From positions 1 to 64,000 of the forward strand of contig JAIQZQ010000069.1 in the NCBI GenBank assembly GCA_021777105.1: a stretch of 64,000 nucleotides of DNA, read 5' to 3'. A model generated the notes under the pieces. The model had not been told where the DNA came from. It did no database searches and worked only from the letters and a program-made list of their open reading frames with translations. The translations under genes and the position numbers were made by a program. The first letter of the stretch is position 1. Each line of letters begins with the position of its first letter. This DNA is from Candidatus Anammoxibacter sp. (GTDB lineage Bacteria > Planctomycetota > Brocadiia > Brocadiales > Anammoxibacteraceae). Below, one piece after another: positions 16,195 to 24,209 of the stretch.

Positions 16195-17784
16195 ATGGAA
16201 ATTAATGGAAAATTTATAGGCCTTGTTGGGTTTGGTTATTGGGGGAAAAACCTTTTTCGTAATCTTTACGAGATGGAAGTCCTTCACACTGCTTGCGATC
16301 TGGACGCGGGAGTTATTGCGGAACATAAAGAGAAATTTCCTGTTATTAATTATACAACATCGTTTGACGCCGTTATAAATAATGAATCCATTGACTCCGT
16401 CGTAATTGCGGCGCCTGCGGCAACACATTACAATCTTGTAAAACAGTCGTTGCTTAAGGGCAAGAATGTGTTTGTGGAGAAGCCGTTGGCTTTGACTGCA
16501 AAAGAGGGCGAAGAGTTGGTTGAAATAGCCGAAAAGGAGAGCCTTGTTTTAATGGTGGGGCATATTCTGCAATATCATCCAGCAATTATTAAACTTAAAG
16601 AGATTATTTCGTCCGGCGAGCTTGGCAAGATGCAATATATATACTCAAACCGTTTAAATATAGGCAAGTTGAGGACAGAGGAGAATATTTTATGGAGTTT
16701 CGCCCCTCATGACATATCCGTTATCCTTTCTCTGCTTGATGAAGAGCCTATGCATGTTTCCGCTTTTGGCGGCGATTACCTGAACAACGGCATTTCAGAC
16801 ACGACTTTAACTACGCTGGAGTTTAGAAATGGGGTTAAGGGACATATTTTTGTGAGTTGGATACATCCTTATAAAGAGCAGAAATTAATTGTTGTCGGCT
16901 CTAAAGCAATGGCTGTGTTTGACGATCTAAGCGATGAAAAATTATTTATTTATCCACATAAAATAGAGTGGAAAAACGGCAAAGTGCCGGTTGCGCAGAA
17001 AGCTGATCATCAGGTTGTTTCAATTGATAAAAAAGAGCCGTTAAGGCAGGAGTTGATTCATTTTACCGAATGTGTTCGTAAAAAAGAAAGACCGAAGACT
17101 GACGGACGCGAAGGCTTAAAGGTTTTAAGGATACTAGAATCTGCCGAACGAATGCTTTTAAGCAAAGGAGAGCCCGTCAAAACTGAAGCGGCGGATTATT
17201 TTGCCCATAAAAGCGTTGATATTGATAAAAAGGCACGGGTCGGTAAGGGAACAAAAATATGGCATTTTTCACATGTTTTGAAGAATTCCACAATAGGTGA
17301 AGAATGTATTATTGGTCAAAATGTGTCTATTGGGCCTGATGTTAAAATTGGCGATAGGTGCAAGATTCAAAATAATGTATCAATATATACCGGCGTAACA
17401 TTAGAGGATGGCGTCTTTTGCGGCCCTTCATGCGTTTTTACAAATGTATATAATCCCAGAGCGTTTGTTGAGCGGAAAAATGAGTTTTTGCCCACACTTG
17501 TTAAAAATGGGTCTACAATTGGAGCAAATGCGACAATTGTATGCGGTGTTACAATAGGGCAATATGCTATGATCGGCGCCGGGGCCGTGGTAAAAAAAGA
17601 TGTTACAGATTATGCAATTGTGGCGGGTGTTCCGGCAAAACAAAAGGGGTGGGCTTGTCAATGCGGAACAACTCTTAAATTTGAAGATAAGAGATCAATT
17701 TGCCGTTATTGCAATAGCGAGTATGAGATAAATGATAACAATGTGGTTATGCCTAAGGGGTATGCCGATAAAAGCATATCATAG
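16195..17784 (+). CDS. Fusion of Gfo/Idh/MocA oxidoreductase and hexapeptide N-acetyltransferase (WbpB-WbpD-like)
   Basis: The protein is 529 residues from ATG 16195; upstream in-frame TTG codons lie inside wecB. Residues 1-~325 are a Gfo/Idh/MocA oxidoreductase with GFGYWG at 12-17 and VEKPLAL near 97. Residues ~335-500 are a left-handed beta-helix acetyltransferase of many I/V-G hexapeptides (WHFSHV, IGQNVSIGP, GVPAKQKGW). A C-terminal zinc-ribbon-like pair follows (CQC and CRYC). In Pseudomonas, WbpB oxidises UDP-GlcNAcA at C3 and WbpD acetylates the amino sugar. The WbpA dehydrogenase and WbpE aminotransferase are not seen in this window. Confidence 0.88.
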   Translation: MEINGKFIGLVGFGYWGKNLFRNLYEMEVLHTACDLDAGVIAEHKEKFPVINYTTSFDAVINNESIDSVVIAAPAATHYNLVKQSLLKGKNVFVEKPLALTAKEGEELVEIAEKESLVLMVGHILQYHPAIIKLKEIISSGELGKMQYIYSNRLNIGKLRTEENILWSFAPHDISVILSLLDEEPMHVSAFGGDYLNNGISDTTLTTLEFRNGVKGHIFVSWIHPYKEQKLIVVGSKAMAVFDDLSDEKLFIYPHKIEWKNGKVPVAQKADHQVVSIDKKEPLRQELIHFTECVRKKERPKTDGREGLKVLRILESAERMLLSKGEPVKTEAADYFAHKSVDIDKKARVGKGTKIWHFSHVLKNSTIGEECIIGQNVSIGPDVKIGDRCKIQNNVSIYTGVTLEDGVFCGPSCVFTNVYNPRAFVERKNEFLPTLVKNGSTIGANATIVCGVTIGQYAMIGAGAVVKKDVTDYAIVAGVPAKQKGWACQCGTTLKFEDKRSICRYCNSEYEINDNNVVMPKGYADKSIS

Positions 17785-17844
17785 TCTGGGTTTTCGTTAT
17801 AAAAATATTTTCTAAGAATATTTTTTTTAATTAAAAGCAATCGA

Positions 17845-18050
17845 TTGAAAAACATATTGTTAAAGAAACCAGATAAAAAACTTTGCTGGCCGGCGTTGCG
17901 GCTTTAAATTATGTCGCCAATAGGAAGATTTTGCGGCATGATCCGTTTGGAAAGAGTAGGATACCGCTGCTGCCGTCAGGCCGATTCGTCTCTCAGTGTC
18001 GCTTTATTTATATGCATAGCTATTCAGACAATAAAAGAGGATAAACCGGA
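17845..18050 (+). pseudogene. Degenerate fragment of a carbamoyltransferase gene
   Basis: The bases align by eye with positions ~12208-12405 of the intact carbamoyltransferase gene. Shared runs include AAACAT, CTTTGCT, GGCGT, GTCGCCAA and TTTATAT, and the decayed translation gives AGGVA-ALNYVANRKILRHDPFG against LAGGVALNCVANGKILREGPFD. Frameshifts and missing ends show it is a relic. It lies in the 469-bp gap before the Kdo-transferase-like gene. The rest of the gap (18050-18253) has no recognisable content. Confidence 0.75.
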
Positions 18051-18253
18051 GATTGGCGTGATAGCCAATCAAAAACTTTTTCAGAGCCTGTTTTTATGGT
18101 CGAAGAGATAGAAAGCTGTTAAAAAATGTGGACGTTTGTGAGAAACAGTTATAACTCGCATCAATCAGACAGTCAAAAGTTAAGCTAGAGCTAAATGGAA
18201 AATTGAAAAGACTCTTTTGAACCGGCGATAAGCGTAATTGGTTTGTTATTAAC

Positions 18254-19609
18254 GTGGATTATAAAGATGAAAATGTTATAGATAGAGCTTTTAGTTACGC
18301 GCAATATAACCTTTGTTGGATGCGCAAGTTAGCGGAAGTTGTGCCTAAAGAGTTCATTAAATTCGTTATTTTAGGAAAAGATAAACGCTGGAAAGAATTT
18401 TTTTGGGAAAAGATAGGATTTTATTCCGGAGGCTTTGGGGAAAAGAAAAAAATATTAATACATACAAACGCGATTGGGGAGGTGCTGGCTTCTATAAAAT
18501 TGATAAAACTGATAAAAGAAAGGTATCCTGATCTAGATATTGTTTTGTCCACTCTTAACATCCCCGCTAAAAAGAGAGCAGAAGAGATAGTTGGTGTCTA
18601 TAAAGCAATTTTTTTGCCTTACGATATTCCTGTATTTATAAAGAGATTATTTTGTAAATTAGATCCAATCCTCATAATTTTTGTAGAAATTGATTTATAT
18701 CCTAATATTATAAAGATTTCTAAAGAAAAAAACGTGCCTTGCGTTGTGATAAATCATAGATTTTTTCCTAAACGGTTCATTTTCAATTACGTTTTTCCTG
18801 TTTCTAAAGAAGTTTATTATGGTATAGATCTGTTTTGTATGCAGTCGGAAAAAGATTCGATGGAATTGAGAAATTTTATAGGAGAGCGCGATAACGAAAT
18901 AAAGGTTACCGGCAATTTAAAGTTTGATCAAGAAATGACTGTCGCGTCCAGTTCTGATATTTTAAAACTTAGAAACTCGTTCATCGTCCCTTCCGGCGAC
19001 AAAGTAATGGTTGCGGGAAGCGTGCATCCGGAAGAGGAAGAGATATTAATAGGCGCGTTTAAAAGCATTTTAACCAATATGGAAAACATATTTTTTGTCA
19101 TAGCCCCAAGGCATATCGAAAGGGCCGGCTTTATTCAAAGTTGCGCGCAAAAAAACGGCGTTATATTAATAAAGAGGACGCAAATAGACGATATGGACAC
19201 TATCGATAAAGTAAACGGCGTCATATTAGACACATTTGGTGAATTAGCAAATGTCTATTCTTTTAGTGATGTGGCTTTTGTTGGAGGCAGCTTGGTATAT
19301 TTGGGGTACTCATTTGGAGGGCACAATATATTGGAACCGGCTTCTTTTGGCAAGCCGGTTTTATTTGGGCCACATATGCATAATTTTAAAAGCCTTTCAG
19401 AATTGTTTATTAGCGAGAAAGCAGGATTTGTTGTTCACTCTAAAGACGACATTGCTGATAAAGTTTTAATGCTTATTAAAGATGGGAAATCCGCTATTTA
19501 TAATGAGTTTGCCGGCAACGCAAAGAGAATTATGAAAAATAATATTGGCGTTAGTGAAAAGACTATGAAATCCCTCCAGCCGTTTTTGGATGGCGTTAAT
19601 TTTAATTAG
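18254..19609 (+). CDS. Divergent Kdo-transferase-like glycosyltransferase (WaaA/GT30 family)
   Basis: The 451-residue protein follows the WaaA (KdtA) pattern: HTNAIGEV (canonical HxxSVGEV), FVEIDLYPNII (canonical ETELWPN), VTGNLKFD, GSVHPEEEE and APRHIER, then a GGSLV...GGHNILEPASFGKPVLFGPH C-terminal sugar-nucleotide site. The catalytic glutamate of the first motif is retained. Substitutions in the first two motifs and a ~60-residue N-terminal extension make it atypical, so it may transfer another ulosonic acid, perhaps the product of the nonulosonic set at 35-39 kb. The start is GTG at 18254; the next in-frame Met is about 22 residues later. Confidence 0.78.
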   Translation: MDYKDENVIDRAFSYAQYNLCWMRKLAEVVPKEFIKFVILGKDKRWKEFFWEKIGFYSGGFGEKKKILIHTNAIGEVLASIKLIKLIKERYPDLDIVLSTLNIPAKKRAEEIVGVYKAIFLPYDIPVFIKRLFCKLDPILIIFVEIDLYPNIIKISKEKNVPCVVINHRFFPKRFIFNYVFPVSKEVYYGIDLFCMQSEKDSMELRNFIGERDNEIKVTGNLKFDQEMTVASSSDILKLRNSFIVPSGDKVMVAGSVHPEEEEILIGAFKSILTNMENIFFVIAPRHIERAGFIQSCAQKNGVILIKRTQIDDMDTIDKVNGVILDTFGELANVYSFSDVAFVGGSLVYLGYSFGGHNILEPASFGKPVLFGPHMHNFKSLSELFISEKAGFVVHSKDDIADKVLMLIKDGKSAIYNEFAGNAKRIMKNNIGVSEKTMKSLQPFLDGVNFN

Positions 19610-19639
19610 CCATTATTGACAAACAATAATATAGAAATA

Positions 19640-22159
19640 ATGACAGTGATAAATAAAGGAGTTCTTATTACCGGCGGTTTAGGTTTTATTGCCGGTCATT
19701 TAATTAAGCAATTGCTTAGTGAAGGTTTTACCGTTTATGCCATGGATAATCAACCATTTAAAAACGGCGAGCCTTGTTCGAAAAATTTAATTGGATTGCG
19801 CGCCGATATTTCGGATGAATCATCGCTTAATAAGGTTGCCCCCGGGTTGAAAAATAAGGTAGGGTTTGTAATACATCTGGCGGCTATGGGAAACAGGTTT
19901 GCCGCAGGCGAGGATCTTTATCAAAAGGTGAATATTGAGGGAACTAAAAATGTGTTTAGAATGACGCATAATATCGGCTGCGAGAAATTTATTTTTGCAA
20001 GCTCTGTGGATGCCGTAGGGCCTTGCGAGGAGTATTGCGTTCCGGTAGGCGAGTCTTTTAATCTTCGTCCGATAGATCTTTATGGGAGATCCAAGCGCGA
20101 CAGCGAAATGGATATAGCGGAACTGGCAGAAACATTGCCGGTAAAGTACACAATTTTACGTTTTGGAAACGTTTATGGTGAAAACAATCTTTCATTTATT
20201 AAATTTATAGCGGACGCGCTGGCAACGAGGAACCTTTTCTTTCTGAACCAGACAAAAGATGTGCGCATGTGGCACCCTGTTTTTATAGATGATCTGGTTG
20301 ACGCGATTGTTATGGTTGTGCAAAAGGAGCATTTTAACAACCAAATTTACCATTTAACCGGCAATGAGCAGCCTACCAATAAATATTTAACTGAAGTTGT
20401 CGCCGGTAGCCTTGGCTATTCGCTTGACAAATTCAGTATGAGCAGAAAGGAGAGTTCTGTTTTTCTGATTCGTAGGCTTTTAAGTTATTTATTAAAAGGC
20501 CCATTAAGCTATCGAAGAATCAGCAAGGCGTACTCAAATAGCAAGATAAAGAATGAACTGGGTTTCTCACCATCTGTATCTTTAAAAGATGGCGTTCCCA
20601 GGGTTATTCGTTGGGCAATGGAACAAGATGCGCTATCTTCAAAGCCTGTTGGAAAAAATGTTTTAATAGTTGATTTTATGGGAGGCGCAGGCGAAAAACT
20701 GGTCGAAGCTTTTTCTAATGTCGGCGATAACGCAATATTGGCGACGTTTGGCTATATTGCAAAAACCGATGAATCTCGGATATGTGAGAAAGAGTTCAAA
20801 CAAATAGATTTGGACGGTTTTGGTTGGGATGCAATTAAAAAACTAAAAGAAAAAGTTATGGACTGTTTTTCAAAAATTGACATTGTGGTATTTAATGGAT
20901 GTGTCGATTTTGCCGAGCCTTTTTCGTCCGCAATGCCTGAGTCAATAAATGCGCTGATTGACAAAACCGTTAAAGGCTCTTTTTGGGTCGCCCGCGCTTT
21001 TACGCCGATATTTCTGGAACAGAAAAGCGGCCAATTGATCAATATAGTTGATTCAGATTCCGGCAACCAAAGTTGGACCAATACTATTAATGAAGCAATT
21101 TACGCAATGTGTGAATGTTTGAGAAACGAGACAATGAAGAGCAATATAAAAATTGGAATAATCTTCAACGAACCGGAATTAACAGAAATCGTAGTTCGCG
21201 AAACCCCTCCGCGTTTTAAAAACAGGAATTATGACAGCCTGGTTAAATCAGTTCTGTTTGCCCGCAATCAACCTCCACAAGCGAGCGTTGACGAATTGAA
21301 ATTATGTTTATCCGCGAATTCAGGCGGTAATGAGCTCTCCGGTGTATTAAGGGATAAGGTTGTTTTAATTACAGGCGCAAGCCAGGGTTTGGGAAAAACG
21401 CTTGCACGTCAATTTGTAAATAATGGGGCTATTGTAATAGCCGTCGCCAGAAACAAGGAGAAGCTTGATTTTCTGGCGCAAAAACTTAACAATGATGGCG
21501 GGCGAGTAATAACCGTTAAAACGGATATATCTTGTTGGGAACAAGTTGAGAGGTTGCGGAAAGTCTGCATTGATAAGTTCGGCAAAATAGATATATTGAT
21601 CAACAATGCCGCTGCCTGGACCGGCGACGGCATGGATCATGTTTCTCCAAAAAAAATTGACGAGGTTATAGACACATCGTTGAAAGGTCCGGTTTTTATG
21701 GCCAAAGCTTTTTTGCCGCATTTTAAGGCGCAAAAGCAGGGGCACATTGTCAATATTTCCGCGCTTACCGGCAAAAAAGGGCACTTGCGGTCGGCCCCAT
21801 ACACATCGGTCAAAAGGGCCTTGGGTGAATTTAGCGGTTTTTTAAAAAGAGAACTTTTCTCTAGCAGCGTTAACGTTACGTGCGTTTACCCCGGGTCAAT
21901 AGCCAATTTTGAAGAAAACAATGTTGACGCCTATAAGCTGAAATCTTTGTGGGGATATAGCCAGATAGTTTACCGGGATGTGGCCAAAACCGTGCTTTTT
22001 GCCGTTACACAGCCTTTTTGTGGATCTGTTCAGGACATTGTTATTCGGCCGGTAGCGGAGCGTATTGGCGCAAGGCCGCATCAATTACAGTCGAGATTGG
22101 AGTTGTATGCACATTTATTTTTGTCAAAATGCAAACTCCGTAAACTTGTGAATGGATAG
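19640..22159 (+). CDS. Triple-Rossmann fusion: extended SDR, degenerate SDR and classical SDR
   Basis: The protein is 839 residues from ATG 19640. Residues 1-~325 are an extended SDR (NAD-dependent epimerase/dehydratase) with ITGGLGFIAG and the catalytic Y148-G-R-S-K152. Residues ~337-560 have a classical-SDR outline (VFNGC for NNAG, then INIVDSDSG), but the nucleotide motif is broken (DFMGGAGE) and the active site reads Y488-A-M-C-E492, so this part looks catalytically dead. Residues ~570-839 are a classical SDR with ITGASQGLG, NNAA and Y721-T-S-V-K725. A sugar-nucleotide epimerase or reductase pair is likely. I know of no named protein with this order. Confidence 0.85.
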   Translation: MTVINKGVLITGGLGFIAGHLIKQLLSEGFTVYAMDNQPFKNGEPCSKNLIGLRADISDESSLNKVAPGLKNKVGFVIHLAAMGNRFAAGEDLYQKVNIEGTKNVFRMTHNIGCEKFIFASSVDAVGPCEEYCVPVGESFNLRPIDLYGRSKRDSEMDIAELAETLPVKYTILRFGNVYGENNLSFIKFIADALATRNLFFLNQTKDVRMWHPVFIDDLVDAIVMVVQKEHFNNQIYHLTGNEQPTNKYLTEVVAGSLGYSLDKFSMSRKESSVFLIRRLLSYLLKGPLSYRRISKAYSNSKIKNELGFSPSVSLKDGVPRVIRWAMEQDALSSKPVGKNVLIVDFMGGAGEKLVEAFSNVGDNAILATFGYIAKTDESRICEKEFKQIDLDGFGWDAIKKLKEKVMDCFSKIDIVVFNGCVDFAEPFSSAMPESINALIDKTVKGSFWVARAFTPIFLEQKSGQLINIVDSDSGNQSWTNTINEAIYAMCECLRNETMKSNIKIGIIFNEPELTEIVVRETPPRFKNRNYDSLVKSVLFARNQPPQASVDELKLCLSANSGGNELSGVLRDKVVLITGASQGLGKTLARQFVNNGAIVIAVARNKEKLDFLAQKLNNDGGRVITVKTDISCWEQVERLRKVCIDKFGKIDILINNAAAWTGDGMDHVSPKKIDEVIDTSLKGPVFMAKAFLPHFKAQKQGHIVNISALTGKKGHLRSAPYTSVKRALGEFSGFLKRELFSSSVNVTCVYPGSIANFEENNVDAYKLKSLWGYSQIVYRDVAKTVLFAVTQPFCGSVQDIVIRPVAERIGARPHQLQSRLELYAHLFLSKCKLRKLVNG

Positions 22160-22179
22160 CCGGGTTTTATTCGAAATAT

Positions 22180-23190
22180 ATGGTTGAGGAACTTTTATCA
22201 AAAACAGTTTGTAATAGTCTGAAGCCTATGCATGGATATAGAGGTCTTGCGGAAAAGTTTATTGTCAGGTTTTCAAACCCTGTAAAGTCGGTTTTGCGCG
22301 CGTTTGGGAATGATAAAAGCTCTTTTTTACCGCAATATGTAAAGATTGAAACCACCAACGCGTGCAACGGTCGGTGCGTTTATTGCCCTCGGGATAAGAT
22401 GAATCGCGAAATCGGCGTTATGGATGATGTGTTGTTCGAGAAAATTGTTGATGAGTGCTCGCGCCTGCGCATTCAAAGCGTGCATTTGCAGAATTATGGC
22501 GAGCCTTTGTTGGACAGGAAACTGGTTGACCGCGTTAAGTATATAAAAAACAGGAATATACCGCATGTGATGATTTTCTCAAATGGTTCGCTGTTAACTC
22601 TGGAGAAAGTAAGCGGCCTTGTTGACGCAGGCCTGGATGAGATAAGCGTCAGTCTTGATCCTGGCGGCTCGGATCGTCATGACAAGACAAGGCTAGGGTT
22701 GCCTTATGATACTATAACAAAAAATCTTGAAGCCCTTGCTTCATATAAAAAAGAGCTGGGAAACGCAAAGCCCTCGATAATAATTACGTCCGCAATTTCC
22801 GATGACAATGCCGGCAATGTGGATTTGTTTTTTGAAAAATGGAAACCGCTTGTTGATAGGATTGATTTACAACCAACACATAATTGGGGGCAAGGAAAAG
22901 AGGTTTTAATTTCTGAAAGGCTTCCATGTTCCAGGCTTTGGAACACTTTCACAATACTTTGGGATGGGACTGTTTCAATGTGTTGCGTTGATTTTGATGG
23001 AAATTATATTATGGGCGATGTTTCAAAATCAACTATAGAAGAGATATGGAACGGCGAAAAATATAAAAATGCCCGTTGGGAAAACCTGGGCTCTGTTGAA
23101 GATATGAATCCTCTTTGCAATCTCTGCAAACTGCCTTTAAAAGATTCACCGCTTTGGATAAAAAAATTGTTGCCCGTTTTTCGCAAATAA
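22180..23190 (+). CDS. Radical SAM/SPASM domain protein
   Basis: The 336-residue protein has the 4Fe-4S/SAM motif C62-x3-C66-x2-C69 (TNACNGRCVYC), a GEP-type segment (NYGEPLLD), and a C-terminal SPASM-like region (RLWNTFTILWDGTVSMCCVD ending CNLCKLP). Similar proteins recur at 33160 and 57798 in this locus. SPASM proteins modify peptides, sugars or lipids; here a carbohydrate or lipid substrate is likely from context. It starts 20 bp after the SDR fusion and ends 4 bp before the sulfotransferase gene. Confidence 0.88.
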   Translation: MVEELLSKTVCNSLKPMHGYRGLAEKFIVRFSNPVKSVLRAFGNDKSSFLPQYVKIETTNACNGRCVYCPRDKMNREIGVMDDVLFEKIVDECSRLRIQSVHLQNYGEPLLDRKLVDRVKYIKNRNIPHVMIFSNGSLLTLEKVSGLVDAGLDEISVSLDPGGSDRHDKTRLGLPYDTITKNLEALASYKKELGNAKPSIIITSAISDDNAGNVDLFFEKWKPLVDRIDLQPTHNWGQGKEVLISERLPCSRLWNTFTILWDGTVSMCCVDFDGNYIMGDVSKSTIEEIWNGEKYKNARWENLGSVEDMNPLCNLCKLPLKDSPLWIKKLLPVFRK

Positions 23191-23194
23191 CTGT

Positions 23195-24091
23195 ATGCCT
23201 GATATACAAATTAAAGAAAATACTATAGTGAATAGCAATTTTCCAGATGTTTTTCATGTCGGATTTCACAAGACAGCATCAAGTTTTCTACAGAAAGCTG
23301 TGTTTTCAGCGCATCCTGAGATAGAGTTGCGAGGGACTCAAAAATATTTCCTTAACAAAGAGTTGTTTAACAGAGGAATTGGTTATTATGAGCAAATGTT
23401 TACAAAACCCTTTGATGAAAAAAAAATGATAGTTGAAAGCGAGGAGAAGCTATCAGGGACGATCTTTAATAAAGGCGACCGTGATGAGAAAGCCAAGGTT
23501 ATAAAGGAATATTTTCCTAGTTCAAAGGTGGTTCTATTTATAAGAAGTCAGCTAACAATGATAGAGTCTGTCTATAAACAATATCTTATTGAAGGCGGCT
23601 CCCTTTCTTTTAATGATTTTTATAAAAGCGAACAAGGCTGCGGCTCCAAGGAGTGGTTAAAATATTTTGACATAATAAACTTGTACAATGATTTATTTGG
23701 CGTGAATTTTAGGGTGTTTATATACGAAAATATTGTTCGGGATTTCGACGGAACATTGAACGATTTGTTCAATTTTATTGGTGTTAAGCCTTTTCTTGTA
23801 AAAAATGAGCCTATGAATAGGGGCGCTACTGTTTTCGTCAGCAATTTTTACAGAATGCTTAATTTTTGCTCGCAAAAGCATCCGATTATCAAAGATTGCT
23901 GTTTAAAATTGAGACATGTAATAGATTTTGCAGACAACAATATTGTAAAGCACTTGTATAAAAAAACATACCTGTCCGGCGAGCAAAAAAAGTTTCTTTG
24001 GGATTTTTATGAACAGGACAACCTGTCACTTTCAAATTTGATCAACGTTGACCTGTCACAATATGGATATCCTATGCCAAAAAACAAGTAA
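23195..24091 (+). CDS. Sulfotransferase-family protein
   Basis: The 298-residue protein has the PAPS 5'-phosphosulfate loop pattern GFHKTASSFLQ at residues 23-33 (K26 is the conserved lysine). It also has a 3'-phosphate-binding segment, VVLFIRSQLTMIESVYKQY, near 110-128, followed by YEN and an RG segment near 205. These are hallmarks of the sulfotransferase fold. It probably sulfates a sugar or lipid at the membrane, using PAPS from the CysN-C protein. Because the window also encodes a pathway to a 3'-phosphorylated CDP-amidate, a phosphoramidyl transfer role cannot be excluded. It starts 4 bp after the radical SAM gene. Confidence 0.83.
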   Translation: MPDIQIKENTIVNSNFPDVFHVGFHKTASSFLQKAVFSAHPEIELRGTQKYFLNKELFNRGIGYYEQMFTKPFDEKKMIVESEEKLSGTIFNKGDRDEKAKVIKEYFPSSKVVLFIRSQLTMIESVYKQYLIEGGSLSFNDFYKSEQGCGSKEWLKYFDIINLYNDLFGVNFRVFIYENIVRDFDGTLNDLFNFIGVKPFLVKNEPMNRGATVFVSNFYRMLNFCSQKHPIIKDCCLKLRHVIDFADNNIVKHLYKKTYLSGEQKKFLWDFYEQDNLSLSNLINVDLSQYGYPMPKNK

Positions 24092-24209
24092 TAAATTGGC
24101 ATAAAAGGATAAATTGTTATTAATGAGCAAAAATTGTTGATCCTGTTATTTTTTTGATTATAGCGGTTTATTTTATTTATATGAATGGCGTTTCAGCCAT
24201 AAAAACTGC

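Noticed and set aside
17911..18111. Open + frame of 66 codons in the gap after the WbpB-WbpD-like gene
   Set aside because: Most of it overlaps the carbamoyltransferase relic out of its ancestral frame; not a gene.
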